This document shows, in pieces, positions 9,626 to 18,540 of a stretch of 64,000 nucleotides of DNA. Position numbers and translations under genes: made by a program. The first letter of the stretch is position 1; each line of letters begins with the position of its first letter. The notes under the pieces are model-generated. The model was not told the origin of the DNA and did not search any database. It saw only the letters and a program-made list of their open reading frames with translations. The stretch comes from Tsuneonella troitsensis (GTDB taxonomy: Bacteria; Pseudomonadota; Alphaproteobacteria; Sphingomonadales; Sphingomonadaceae), in contig NZ_LMAU01000004.1 in the NCBI RefSeq assembly GCF_001441535.1, positions 62,001 through 126,000 on the forward strand. The letters are read 5' to 3'.

Positions 9626-10591
9626 GTGCCCCTATCCGCCCCCGCCCGGCATGACCCCGTTCAGGTCGCCGCGCTCTATCATTTCACCCGGTTCGACGAT
9701 CCTGCCTCGCTCAGGCAGCCGCTTGTCGACGCGTGCGAAGCCGCCGCCATTCGCGGAACGCTGCTCCTCGCACGCGAAGGCATCAACGGGACGATCGCGG
9801 GCAGCGAAGACGGTATCGCCGCCGTTCTCGATCACATTCGCAGCCTTTCGGGATGTGCGGAAATCGAGGTCAAGTTTTCGCGAGCCGATTCAATGCCCTT
9901 CCACCGCATGAAGGTGCGGCTGAAGCGCGAGATCGTGACGATGGGCCAGCCCGATCTCGATCCGTTGTCAGGCACCGGCACCTATGTCGCTCCGGAAGAC
10001 TGGAACGCCCTGATCGACGATCCCGACACGATCGTCATCGACACCCGCAATGCCTACGAGGTGGCCATCGGCAGCTTCGCAGGCGCGATCGATCCGGGAA
10101 CTGACAGCTTCAGCGAATTTCCCGCCTGGTTCAGAGGCCGGCGGGCCGAACTGGAAAATGACGGCAGGACGCCGCGCATCGCCATGTTTTGCACGGGCGG
10201 AATTCGCTGCGAGAAGTCGACGGCATTCCTCAAGAGCGAGGGGGTGGAGGAGGTTTTCCACCTCAAGGGCGGGATCCTCAATTACCTCGAACACATTCCT
10301 GCCAGCGACAGCCGGTGGCACGGCGAGTGCTTCGTGTTCGACGAACGGGTGAGCGTGGGTCACGGACTCACCCCCGGACCCCATACGCTGTGCCGTGCCT
10401 GCCGGATGCCGCTGGGAGAGGATGATCGTTCCTCACCGCTGTTCGAGGACGGCGTAAGCTGCCCGCACTGCGCGGCGGAGCGAACGGAAGAACAGCGGGC
10501 GCGCTATGCCGAGCGCCAGCGGCAGGAAGCATTAGCTGCCCGACGGGGCTACGAACATGTCGGCGCGCGGCTACCGTCTTCGGACAGCTAG
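9626..10591 (+). CDS. trhO: tRNA uridine(34) hydroxylase, rhodanese-type
   Basis: TrhO (YceA) family proteins catalyse oxygen-dependent hydroxylation of U34 in tRNA. The sequence contains the family start region [24 protein letters not shown] near residue 45, and a rhodanese domain with the active loop CTGGIRC (Cys189-Cys195), followed by [14 protein letters not shown] Cys-rich tail ([17 protein letters not shown]) completes it. The start is uncertain: GTG at 9626 gives the usual length (321 residues), while an ATG at 9548 would add 26 residues. The gene ends four bases inside the convergent hisZ gene. Confidence 0.9.
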   Translation: MPLSAPARHDPVQVAALYHFTRFDDPASLRQPLVDACEAAAIRGTLLLAREGINGTIAGSEDGIAAVLDHIRSLSGCAEIEVKFSRADSMPFHRMKVRLKREIVTMGQPDLDPLSGTGTYVAPEDWNALIDDPDTIVIDTRNAYEVAIGSFAGAIDPGTDSFSEFPAWFRGRRAELENDGRTPRIAMFCTGGIRCEKSTAFLKSEGVEEVFHLKGGILNYLEHIPASDSRWHGECFVFDERVSVGHGLTPGPHTLCRACRMPLGEDDRSSPLFEDGVSCPHCAAERTEEQRARYAERQRQEALAARRGYEHVGARLPSSDS

Positions 10592-11694
10592 ACCGGCTGC
10601 GGTTCCCTGCCCACCAGGCGGTGGGTGCATCCCAGCCCTGCGGCGTCCTCGGTCCCGTCCAGTGCGGCAAGCGTACGCCAGCCGATCGCCCGGAGCCGTG
10701 CGGCAGCATCCCGATCGTGATCTTCAGGAAGAAACAGTAGGTCGCCCGCCGGGGCATCGCCGAGCGCATCGACCAGTGGATCGATATACAGCGAGAACCC
10801 GGTCGCCGGCTCCCCGCCTCCAACGCGGTAGGTTCCGCCGCGCCCCAACGTCCCGCGTGCACCTTCGGCATAGAGGGTAAAGCCGAACCAGCTCTGGTAC
10901 TGGAAGCCGTGGCGTTCTGCCGGATCGAGAGTAACGCGCGCCTTGCCTTCGACGCGCGCGGCGATCTGCCGCAATCCCTCCAGCCGCGTCGCGAGCGCGC
11001 CGCCTGCATCGATCGCGGCCAGCCGCCGAGATGCCTCGTCGAACGGACCGGCCGCATAGAGCAGCGGAAGATAGGCCTCGCCCCCCGCAGCCTTGAGTGC
11101 GCCGGCATCCTTGGCATCCAGTTCCCGGCGCACATCCTCCACTTTCTCGGGCGAAAGAGGCAAGGCGCTTTCGGCAAGCGTGTCGACGAGGTCGGGCAGC
11201 GTGAAATCGACCGAGATTCCCTGCGCGCCAGCCGCGCTCAGCGCCTCGATCGCCACATCGACGATTTCCGCCGCGGCCGCCGCGCTGTCGCTGCCGATGA
11301 GTTCGGCGCCGATCTGCAGCCGCTGCCTTGCCGGATCGAGCTGGTCGCTGGCGATCACCGTGACTTCGCCGGCATAGCACAGCCTCAGCGGCCTGGGCGC
11401 CGTGGCCATGCTCGTCGCCGCGATGCGCCCCACCTGCACGGTGATGTCGCTCCGCAACGCCAGAGTGCGCAGGCTGGCCGGATCGACGAACCGGAACATC
11501 CGCCGTGTGGCGACCCCGCTCATCCGCGTGGCCATCGACTTTTCGAATTCGATCAACGGCGGGATGACCCGGTCGTATCCGTGCGCGTCCATCGCATCGA
11601 GCGCCGCGCGGCGCGCGCGGGTGAGTGCGCGCGCAGAGGCTGGAAGGCGGTCTTCCAGCCCGACAGGCAGCAGGTCGGCGGTCGGATCGGTCAT
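10588..11694 (-). CDS. hisZ: ATP phosphoribosyltransferase regulatory subunit
   Basis: HisZ is a histidyl-tRNA-synthetase paralogue that activates the short form of HisG in the first step of histidine synthesis. The 368 residues contain class II synthetase-like motifs: [35 protein letters not shown] (motif 2 region) and RLCYAGEV. The C-terminal anticodon-binding domain of a true HisRS is lacking. The presence of HisZ implies a short HisG elsewhere in the genome. It lies 99 bases downstream of serA, separated by a strong hairpin. Confidence 0.92.
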   Translation of the reverse strand: MTDPTADLLPVGLEDRLPASARALTRARRAALDAMDAHGYDRVIPPLIEFEKSMATRMSGVATRRMFRFVDPASLRTLALRSDITVQVGRIAATSMATAPRPLRLCYAGEVTVIASDQLDPARQRLQIGAELIGSDSAAAAAEIVDVAIEALSAAGAQGISVDFTLPDLVDTLAESALPLSPEKVEDVRRELDAKDAGALKAAGGEAYLPLLYAAGPFDEASRRLAAIDAGGALATRLEGLRQIAARVEGKARVTLDPAERHGFQYQSWFGFTLYAEGARGTLGRGGTYRVGGGEPATGFSLYIDPLVDALGDAPAGDLLFLPEDHDRDAAARLRAIGWRTLAALDGTEDAAGLGCTHRLVGREPQPV

Positions 11695-11723
11695 CTCAGT
11701 CCCGTTCGATCAGTTTCGCGAGC

Positions 11724-11754
11724 GCGGGTGTCCGGCGGCGAACCGGACGCCCGC
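11724..11754 (-). terminator. Hairpin between serA and hisZ
   Basis: Inverted repeat with 12-base arms (11724-11735 and 11743-11754, beginning GCGGGTGTCC and ending ACGCCCGC) and a seven-base loop; one pair is a G-T wobble. No T-run follows on the minus strand, so intrinsic termination is doubtful. It may reduce readthrough from serA into hisZ or stabilise the serA 3' end. Confidence 0.4.
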
Positions 11755-11793
11755 TTTCGCGGCGCAGAGGCGGTTATGCAATAGGCGCGCGGT

Positions 11794-13389
11794 TCAGAAC
11801 GACAGCGCCCTGACGGTCTTCACGCCCTGCAACTGGCAGGCCTTGTCGATCACGTCCTTGGTGATCGGCTGGTCGACGCTGAGCAGCAGGACCGCTTCGC
11901 CCCCGGCATCGCGGCGCCCGAGATGGAAGGTGCCGATGTTGATGCCGCTTTCGCCCAGCAGCGTACCGATGCGGCCGATGAAGCCGGGAGCGTCCTCGTT
12001 CACGATGTAGAGCATGTGTCCGGCAAGCTCGGCCTCAATGCCGATGCCGAAGATCTCGACCAGGCGCGCGGTATCCTGCCCGAAGAGAGTGCCGGCCACC
12101 GACCGATCGCCTTGGCTGGTGCCCACGGTGACCCGCAGCAGGGTGCTGTACGCGCCTTCGCGCTCGTGCCGGATCGATCGCACGTCCAGCCCGCGTTCCT
12201 TCGCCAGGAACGGCGCGTTGACCATGTTCACGCTGTCAGAATACTGCTTCATGAAGCCAGCCAGCACGGCCGCTTCGAGCGGCTTTCCGGCCAGTTCCGC
12301 CGCCGCGCCTTCGCGCTCGATCGAGATTTGCGTGAGGTTGCCGTGGGCAAGCTGTCCCACGAGGCTTCCGAGGTTTTCGGCGAGCTTCATGTAGGGGCGC
12401 AGCTTGGGCGCTTCCTCCGCGCTGAGCGACGGCATATTGAGCGCGTTGGTGACCCCGCCGTTGACGAGGTAGTCGGCCATCTGCTCGGCAACCTGAAGGG
12501 CCACATTGACCTGCGCTTCGGTCGTGCTCGCGCCGAGATGCGGCGTGCAGATGAAATTCTTCGTCCCGAACAGCGATGAATTCGTCGCTGGCTCGGTGGC
12601 GAATACATCCAAAGCAGCACCCGCGATGTGCCCGCTGTCGAGTCCATCCTTCAATGCCGCTTCGTCGATCAAACCGCCGCGCGCGCAGTTAACAATGCGG
12701 ACACCCTGCTTGGTCTTTTCGAGCCGCTCGCGGCTGAGGATATTGCGGGTCTGGTCGGTCAGCGGCGTATGCAGCGTGATGAAGTCGGCCCGCGAAAGCA
12801 GCGTTTCGAGATCGACCTTTTCGATGCCCAGTTCGACCGCCCGTTCCTTGGTCAGGAAGGGGTCGTAGGCGACGACCTTCATCCTGAGGCCCAGCGCGCG
12901 GCTGGCGACGATCGAGCCGATGTTGCCCGCGCCGATCAGGCCCAGCGTCTTGCCGGTAACCTCGACGCCCATGAACCCGTTCTTGGGCCACTCGCCCGCC
13001 TGGGTGCGCTCGTTGGCTTCGGGGATCTGCCGCGCGAGCGCGAACATCAGCGCGATGGCATGTTCGGCGGTGGTGATCGAGTTGCCGAACGGGGTGTTCA
13101 TCACCACCACGCCCTTGCCGCTGGCATAGGGGATATCGACGTTGTCGACACCGATGCCGGCGCGGCCGATGACCTTGAGGTTGGTCGCGGCGTCGAGGAT
13201 TTCACGCGTGACCTTGGTCGAGCTGCGGATCGCCAGACCGTCGTATTCGCCGATCCGGGCGATGAGCTGTTCGGGCGTTTCGCCAGTGATCACGTCGACG
13301 TCGCAGCCGCGCTCTTCGAAGATCTTCGCGGCGTTGGGATCCATCTTGTCGGAAATGAGGACTTTGGGCTTGGTATTGCTCTGGGCCAT
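11794..13389 (-). CDS. serA: D-3-phosphoglycerate dehydrogenase
   Basis: Oxidises 3-phosphoglycerate to 3-phosphohydroxypyruvate, the first step of serine synthesis. The 531 residues are the long, ACT-containing form. Visible parts are the substrate domain (KVLISDKMDPNAAKIFEERG), the Rossmann NAD motif LGLIGAGNIGSIVASRA near residue 150, catalytic NCARGGLIDE near 235 and the acid/base His in CTPHLGAS near 285. An intermediate domain and a C-terminal ACT domain follow (MLYIVNEDAPGFIGRIGTLL). The start at 13389 gives MAQSNTKPKVLI; it follows an AAGGAGG ribosome-binding site. serC lies 61 bases upstream on the same strand, forming a serine operon. Confidence 0.96.
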   Translation of the reverse strand: MAQSNTKPKVLISDKMDPNAAKIFEERGCDVDVITGETPEQLIARIGEYDGLAIRSSTKVTREILDAATNLKVIGRAGIGVDNVDIPYASGKGVVVMNTPFGNSITTAEHAIALMFALARQIPEANERTQAGEWPKNGFMGVEVTGKTLGLIGAGNIGSIVASRALGLRMKVVAYDPFLTKERAVELGIEKVDLETLLSRADFITLHTPLTDQTRNILSRERLEKTKQGVRIVNCARGGLIDEAALKDGLDSGHIAGAALDVFATEPATNSSLFGTKNFICTPHLGASTTEAQVNVALQVAEQMADYLVNGGVTNALNMPSLSAEEAPKLRPYMKLAENLGSLVGQLAHGNLTQISIEREGAAAELAGKPLEAAVLAGFMKQYSDSVNMVNAPFLAKERGLDVRSIRHEREGAYSTLLRVTVGTSQGDRSVAGTLFGQDTARLVEIFGIGIEAELAGHMLYIVNEDAPGFIGRIGTLLGESGINIGTFHLGRRDAGGEAVLLLSVDQPITKDVIDKACQLQGVKTVRALSF

Positions 13390-13450
13390 CTTCGGCCTCC
13401 TTGAATGAAAGGGGAAACGCGGCGGGCAACGGGGCCCGCTCACGCTGAAA

Positions 13451-14581
13451 TCAGGCTGCTGTCGCCGCGTAGGCCCAGTCGAGCCACGGACCGAGCGCCT
13501 CGATGTCGGCGGTCTCGACCGTGGCGCCGCACCAGATGCGCAGGCCCGCCGGCGCGTCGCGATAACCCGCGACGTCGTAGGCGGCATCGTGCTCTTCAAG
13601 CAGCTTGGCCATTGCCTTGATCCGCGCTTCGTCGGCACCGTCCACCGTAAGGCAGACGCTGGTGTTCGACCGGCTTGCGGGATCGGCGGCGAGATGGTGC
13701 AGCCAGTCGCGCGCGCCGACGATGGCGTCGAGCGCCGCCGCGTTGGCATCGGCCCGCGCCTTCAGCGCCGACAGGCCGCCGAGCGACCTGCCCCACTCGA
13801 GCGCGAAGATCGCGTCCTCGACCGCCAGCATCGACGGGGTGTTGATCGTCTCGCCCTTGAACACGCCTTCGGCCAGCTTGCCCTTGGAAACGAGGCGGAA
13901 GACCTTGGGCAGCGGCCATTCGGGGGTATAAGTTTCGAGCCGTTCGACCGCGCGCGGGCCGAGGATCAGCACGCCGTGCGCGCCCTCTCCGCCCAGCACC
14001 TTCTGCCAGGAGAACGTCAGCACATCGACCTTGTCCCAAGCGATATCCTGCGCGAACACCGCGCTGGTGGCGTCGGCGATCGACAGGCCTTCGCGGTCGG
14101 CGGCGATCCAGTCGGCATTCGGGACGCGAACGCCCGAGGTGGTGCCGTTCCATGTGAAGATTACATCGGTCGACCAGTCGACCTGCCCGAGATCGGGCAG
14201 CTCGCCATAATCTGCGCGGATCACGGTCGGATCGATCCTGAGCTGCTTGACCGCGTCGGTCACCCAGCCCTCGCCGAAGCTTTCCCACGCCAGCGTGGTC
14301 ACGCCGCGCGCGCCGAGCATCGTCCACATCGCCATTTCGACCGCGCCGGTGTCCGAACCGGGGACGATCCCGATCCGGTGCGTGTCCGGCACCTCGAGCA
14401 CTTCGCGGATGAGGTCGATGCATTGCTGCAGGCGCGCCTTGCCGATCTTCGAGCGATGCGAACGCCCGAGCGATTCGGTGGCCAGTTTTTCGGGGGACCA
14501 GCCCGGCGGCTTCGCGCAGGGACCGGAAGAAAAGTACGGGCGCGCCGGCTTCATTGCCGGCAGCGGCGGGGTATCAGTCAT
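13451..14581 (-). CDS. serC: Phosphoserine aminotransferase
   Basis: PLP enzyme that makes phosphoserine from 3-phosphohydroxypyruvate and glutamate; 376 residues. Family features include RPYFSSGPCAKPPGWS at the N-terminus, TDVIFTWNGTTSGVRVPN, and the PLP lysine segment VDVLTFSWQKVLGGEGAHG near residue 190. This is the alphaproteobacterial SerC subgroup. The ATG at 14581 lies five bases after a GGAGAG ribosome-binding site that is buried in a small hairpin (see leader). It is the first gene of serC-serA. Confidence 0.96.
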   Translation of the reverse strand: MTDTPPLPAMKPARPYFSSGPCAKPPGWSPEKLATESLGRSHRSKIGKARLQQCIDLIREVLEVPDTHRIGIVPGSDTGAVEMAMWTMLGARGVTTLAWESFGEGWVTDAVKQLRIDPTVIRADYGELPDLGQVDWSTDVIFTWNGTTSGVRVPNADWIAADREGLSIADATSAVFAQDIAWDKVDVLTFSWQKVLGGEGAHGVLILGPRAVERLETYTPEWPLPKVFRLVSKGKLAEGVFKGETINTPSMLAVEDAIFALEWGRSLGGLSALKARADANAAALDAIVGARDWLHHLAADPASRSNTSVCLTVDGADEARIKAMAKLLEEHDAAYDVAGYRDAPAGLRIWCGATVETADIEALGPWLDWAYAATAA

Positions 14582-14640
14582 GTAGTCTCTCCTTGCAGAG
14601 AGCACGCGCGGCGTTGGGACCGCGTGGCCCGTCGGCCGCA
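14582..14640 (-). promoter_or_regulatory. serC 5' leader with hairpins, candidate serC-motif RNA
   Basis: On the serC transcript, two small GC-rich stems (GGCC/GGCC at 14626-14637 and CGCGG/CCGCG at 14607-14624) are followed by a hairpin CTCTC-TGCAAG-GAGAG (14587-14602) whose 3' arm contains the GGAGAG ribosome-binding site, five bases before the ATG. A conserved serC RNA motif ahead of serC is known in Alphaproteobacteria. The position and ribosome-binding-site occlusion seen here fit such an element, but I matched it by architecture only. Confidence 0.5.
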
Positions 14641-14753
14641 CTAATGTTGCGGCGCAGCGAGTCAAGCGCGCAATCAGGTTATGCGCTCAAGCGGTTTCGC
14701 GCACGGACGGTTCCCCCCTCGCCAATCGCCTTTGATATCAATATGGCCACCCG

Positions 14754-15902
14754 ATGCAGGTGTCCGATCTTCGCGTCGCATTGTTCAGCGGCAACTACGC
14801 CATGACGGTGGACGGGGCGAACAAGGCGCTGAACCGGCTGGTCGACTACCTTCTGCGCCAGGGCACTACGGTGCGGGTCTATTCGCCAACCATCGCCAAT
14901 CCTCCGTTCGAGCCGAAGGGCGAACTGGTCAGCCTGCCGTCGGTCGCGATCCCCGGTCGCAGCGAATACCGGGTGCCGACCTGGCTCGGTTCCCGCGTGC
15001 GCGCCGACCTCGAGGCTTTCGCCCCCGACATCGTCCACATCTCCTCGCCCGACTTCGCCGCGCGCGAAGCGGCGCGGTGGGCGCGCGACCGGAGCATTCC
15101 CGTAGTCGCCAGCGTACACACCAGGTTCGAGACGTATCCGCGCTACTACGGCCTCGGGTTTCTCGAACCCGCGCTGGAGAGCTGGCTTCGCCGCCTGTAT
15201 CGGCGTTGCGATGCACTGATCACGCCTTCGCCAAGCATGATCGAGACACTGCGCGAGCAGCGGATGAACGACGACATCGGCCTGTGGTCGCGCGGGGTCG
15301 AACACACGATCTTCAATCCCGGTCGCCGCGATTCGGCCTGGCGGCGCGAACTGGGCTTCGCCGACGACGACATCGTGGTCGGCTTCCTTGGCCGTCTCGT
15401 GCTCGAAAAAGGTCTCGACGTCTTTTCCGAAGTGGTCGCGGAACTCGGCCGGCGCCGCGTGCCGCACAAGGTGCTGGTGATCGGCGACGGGCCGGCACGG
15501 GCGACTTTCGCCGACAAGATGAAGGGCGCTTGTTTCGTAGGATTTCAGGGCGGGATGAACCTCGGCCGCGCGGTCGCCTCGATGGACGTCCTGCTCAACC
15601 CGAGCGTGACCGAGACGTTCGGCAACGTCACGCTCGAGGCGATGGCCTGCGGCGTGCCGGTGGTCGCCGCCGACGCGACGGGAGCGGCCAGCCTGGTCGA
15701 GGACGGGGTGAACGGCTACCTCGTGCCGCCGCGAGCGATCGGCGACTATGCGGACCGGATCGAGGCTTACGTGGCCGATCCGGACCTGCGATCGGCGCAC
15801 GGGCAGGTCGGCGCTGACCGCGCCCAAGCGTTCGAATGGGACACGATCAACCGGGCGGTCGCCGATACCTACGTTTGGGTGCTGGGCGCCAGGAAGCGCT
15901 GA
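14754..15902 (+). CDS. GT4-family glycosyltransferase
   Basis: 382 residues with the two Rossmann-like halves of GT-B enzymes. The N-terminus has RVALFSGNYAMTVDGANKAL, a glycine-poor variant of the acceptor loop. The donor domain has VGFLGRLVLEKGLD near residue 205 and the EX7E signature in TETFGNVTLEAMACG near 285, typical of GT4. The closest patterns I know are mannosyl/glycosyl transferases acting on lipids (MgtA/PimB-like); the sugar and acceptor cannot be told from sequence. It is monocistronic and divergent from serC across 172 bases. Confidence 0.85.
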   Translation: MQVSDLRVALFSGNYAMTVDGANKALNRLVDYLLRQGTTVRVYSPTIANPPFEPKGELVSLPSVAIPGRSEYRVPTWLGSRVRADLEAFAPDIVHISSPDFAAREAARWARDRSIPVVASVHTRFETYPRYYGLGFLEPALESWLRRLYRRCDALITPSPSMIETLREQRMNDDIGLWSRGVEHTIFNPGRRDSAWRRELGFADDDIVVGFLGRLVLEKGLDVFSEVVAELGRRRVPHKVLVIGDGPARATFADKMKGACFVGFQGGMNLGRAVASMDVLLNPSVTETFGNVTLEAMACGVPVVAADATGAASLVEDGVNGYLVPPRAIGDYADRIEAYVADPDLRSAHGQVGADRAQAFEWDTINRAVADTYVWVLGARKR

Positions 15903-15903
15903 C

Positions 15904-16377
15904 CTAGCGCAGCACTCCGGTCGCGGTCATGCGGTTCGCGTACCATACCAGTGCGATGATGATCGCGAAGATCACCAGCGTGAACACCATCGGGATCGTC
16001 GAATCCGTCAGGCCCGGCATCGGGTTAGTGAACTGGTATGCCATGCCGCCGATCAGGCCGATCAGCGAAATCACGAAACTGTGCATCGCGAAGCGGCTCC
16101 GCAGAAGCAGCAGTACCGATCCGGCGACCGATCCCCAGACGCCCAGCGCCCAGAAGAAATCGGCCCAGATCGGGAAGCCGTCCCAATAGGCGATCGCGGT
16201 TTCGACGTCGAAACCCAGCGGTTCGACCGCGCTGGCGATGTAATCCCGGTCGCGCAACTGGGTCATCGTGTAGTCGTAGGCGCCGAACGAGTTCCACAAC
16301 AACGACAGCCCACCGACGACCCAGAGATGCCAAGGCGATGCGGCAACGGCATCAGTCGTCCCGATTGACTCGTCCAT
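15904..16377 (-). CDS. Four-helix membrane protein, unknown function
   Basis: 157 residues with four predicted membrane segments: WHLWVVGGLSLLWNSFGAY, FFWALGVWGSVAGSVLLLL, FVISLIGLIGGMAYQF and VFTLVIFAIIIALVWYA. A charged loop between helices 1 and 2 contains two aromatic/acidic clusters (LRDRDY and AIAYWDGFPIWADFF). No known family is assigned, although similar small proteins are frequent in sphingomonads. The ATG at 16377 follows a GGAG site. The gene converges with the glycosyltransferase (one base between the stops) and lies 70 bases downstream of the PadR gene, so it could be co-transcribed with that regulator. Confidence 0.7.
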   Translation of the reverse strand: MDESIGTTDAVAASPWHLWVVGGLSLLWNSFGAYDYTMTQLRDRDYIASAVEPLGFDVETAIAYWDGFPIWADFFWALGVWGSVAGSVLLLLRSRFAMHSFVISLIGLIGGMAYQFTNPMPGLTDSTIPMVFTLVIFAIIIALVWYANRMTATGVLR

Positions 16378-16447
16378 GCTTGCACTCCCCCCTCGAATGC
16401 GGCCCGCGGCGGCGAGGATATCACGCCGCCGCGGTTGCACCAAACGG

Positions 16448-17119
16448 TCAGAGCCTTTCGATACGCTTGGCCATCTCGTCGATCATGTCGACGATCTGGT
16501 CGATCGCCTCTTCGCCCAGTTCGCCGGCGCGCGCCTTGTGCTTGAGCACTTGCGCCAGATTGCCCATCGCCCGCGCCACGTGGGGCGAGCGGCCGCGATG
16601 CTGGCGTTCGCCGTGATCCGAAAGCCGTTCGAACAGCGCGTCGACTTCATCGGCCCTCTCTTCGAGTTCCTTGCGTCCTGCGTCGGTGGCCGCAAACGGC
16701 TTGCGCGCGCTGGTGTCGTCCAGTTGCTCGCCGATCATGCCCTCGTCGGCCAGGAGTTGCAGCGTCGGATAGACCGCGCCGGGGCTGGGGGCATAGCCGC
16801 CGCCGGTCAGTTCCTCGATCGCCTTGATCAGCTCGTACCCGTGCCGCGGTTGGTCGGCGATCAGCTTGAGCATCGCGAGACGCAGCTCTCCCTGTCCGAA
16901 CATCCTGCCGCGGCGACCGCGACCACCGGGTCCGCCCGGCCCGAAGGGGCCCGAGGGTCCGAAAGGTCCGGAAGGCCCGAACGGTCCACCGGGTCCGAAC
17001 GGCCCGTCGGGACCGAACACGTCCCCGTTCCACCCGCGCCCTGCCATCCGGGAGGCCATCTTCGCGGCCATTGCGGCCTTCATCGCGCGCCTGATGTCGC
17101 GCTGGTATCCGTGTCTCAT
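16448..17119 (-). CDS. PadR-family transcriptional regulator with collagen-like N-terminal segment
   Basis: 223 residues. The PadR winged helix starts near residue 75 ([45 protein letters not shown]). The wing is [22 protein letters not shown], and a C-terminal helical dimerisation region follows. Unusually, a Gly/Pro/Phe repeat of the type FGPxGP occupies about residues 35-67, between a basic N-terminal helix and the DNA-binding domain. The start at ATG 17119 follows a GAAGGAAG site; a GTG at 17137 would add six residues. PadR proteins usually repress their own gene and a neighbouring membrane-protein gene, which fits the next gene downstream. Confidence 0.88.
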   Translation of the reverse strand: MRHGYQRDIRRAMKAAMAAKMASRMAGRGWNGDVFGPDGPFGPGGPFGPSGPFGPSGPFGPGGPGGRGRRGRMFGQGELRLAMLKLIADQPRHGYELIKAIEELTGGGYAPSPGAVYPTLQLLADEGMIGEQLDDTSARKPFAATDAGRKELEERADEVDALFERLSDHGERQHRGRSPHVARAMGNLAQVLKHKARAGELGEEAIDQIVDMIDEMAKRIERL

Positions 17120-17138
17120 ATCTTCAACTTCCTTCACT

Positions 17139-17165
17139 ACGATAACTCACGATATATCTTAGATA
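17139..17165 (-). promoter_or_regulatory. Candidate PadR operator
   Basis: An A/T-rich island in GC-rich surroundings, immediately upstream of the PadR gene. It holds the perfect odd palindrome TATCT-T-AGATA (17155-17165) and two copies of ACGATA ten bases apart (17139-17144, 17149-17154). Known PadR/VanR-type operators are A/T-rich palindromes of similar character. The site also lies 56 bases upstream of rarA, so it could influence both genes. Confidence 0.5.
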
Positions 17166-17220
17166 CGTCGAATTGCAAGACCCCTCGCCGCCGGACGGAC
17201 TAGTTCCTACATCTCCGCCA

Positions 17221-18540
17221 ATGGCCGATCTGTTTCCCGATAGTCTTCCCGCCGCGCCCAGCGACGAGCCCCGCGCCGACGCGCCGCTCGCCGATCGGCT
17301 TCGCCCGCGCTCGCTGGCAGACGTGGTCGGCCAGGAGCACCTGTCCGGTCCCGAAGGCGCGATCGGCCGGATGGTGGCCGCTGGGCGGCTGTCGAGCATG
17401 ATCCTGTGGGGTCCTCCCGGCACCGGCAAGACCAGCATCGCCCGGCTGCTCGCGGACGCGGTGGGAATGCGCTTTGCCGCGATCAGCGCGGTATTCAGTG
17501 GCGTCGCGGACCTGAAGAAAGCTTTTGCCGAAGCCGACAAGGCGGCGCAGGCCGGCCAGCGCACCCTGCTGTTCGTGGACGAGATCCATCGCTTCAACCG
17601 CGCGCAGCAGGACGGATTCCTGCCGTTCGTCGAGCGCGGCACGGTCACCCTCGTCGGGGCGACGACCGAGAACCCCAGCTTCGAACTCAATGCGGCGTTG
17701 TTGTCGCGGGCGCAGGTGCTGATCCTGCGGCGTCTCGATGCGGATGCGCTCGGCCAGTTGCTCGACAAGGCGGAAGCGCTGGAAGGCCCGCTACCGCTTA
17801 CCGACGAGGCGCGCGAGGCGCTGATCGCGAGCGCGGACGGCGACGGGCGCTTCCTGCTCAACCAGGCCGAAACGCTCTATGCGGCGAACATACTCCAGCC
17901 GCTCGATCCGGCCGGACTGGGTTCGTTCCTCCAGCGCCGCGTGGCGGTGTACGACAAGGATCGCGAAGGGCACTACAACCTCATTTCCGCGTGGCACAAG
18001 GCGCTGCGCGGATCGGACCCCGACGCTGCGCTCTACTACATGGCGCGGATGCTCGTCGCGGGAGAGGAGCCGCTGTTCGTGCTGCGACGCTTGGTCCGGG
18101 CGGCCGTCGAGGATATCGGCCTCGCCGATCCCCAGGCCCTCGTCCAGTGTCTCGCAGCCAAGGACGCCTACGACTTCCTCGGCAGTCCGGAGGGCGAACT
18201 CGCGATCGTGCAGGCGTGCCTCTATTGCGCGACCGCCCCCAAATCGAACGCTGCTTACAAGGCGCACAAGGCCGCCTGGAGGACCGCGCGCGAGACCGGG
18301 AGCCTGATGCCTCCCGCGCACATCCTCAACGCTCCGACCAAGCTCATGAAGGACGTAGGCTACGGCAAGGGGTATGCCTACGATCACGATGCCGAGGACG
18401 GGTTCTCGGGCGCCGATTACTGGCCCGAGGAGATCGGTCGCCAGACGTTCTACGACCCGCCCGAGCGCGGGTTTGAGCGCGAGGTGCGCAAGCGGCTCGA
18501 TTACTGGGCCAAGCTGCGCAGCGAGCGCGGCGGGGCGTGA
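17221..18540 (+). CDS. rarA: Replication-associated recombination protein A (MgsA/RarA AAA+ ATPase)
   Basis: AAA+ ATPase related to clamp-loader and RuvB proteins, acting at stalled replication forks. The 439 residues contain RPRSLADVVGQEHL, Walker A GPPGTGKT near residue 65, Walker B LLFVDEIHRFN near 120, sensor 1 GATTENPSFELN near 145 and the C-terminal tetramerisation part (YGKGYAYDHDAEDGF). The ATG at 17221 gives the standard N-terminus. The stop overlaps the start of the next gene (GTGA), so the two are translated together. Confidence 0.95.
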   Translation: MADLFPDSLPAAPSDEPRADAPLADRLRPRSLADVVGQEHLSGPEGAIGRMVAAGRLSSMILWGPPGTGKTSIARLLADAVGMRFAAISAVFSGVADLKKAFAEADKAAQAGQRTLLFVDEIHRFNRAQQDGFLPFVERGTVTLVGATTENPSFELNAALLSRAQVLILRRLDADALGQLLDKAEALEGPLPLTDEAREALIASADGDGRFLLNQAETLYAANILQPLDPAGLGSFLQRRVAVYDKDREGHYNLISAWHKALRGSDPDAALYYMARMLVAGEEPLFVLRRLVRAAVEDIGLADPQALVQCLAAKDAYDFLGSPEGELAIVQACLYCATAPKSNAAYKAHKAAWRTARETGSLMPPAHILNAPTKLMKDVGYGKGYAYDHDAEDGFSGADYWPEEIGRQTFYDPPERGFEREVRKRLDYWAKLRSERGGA

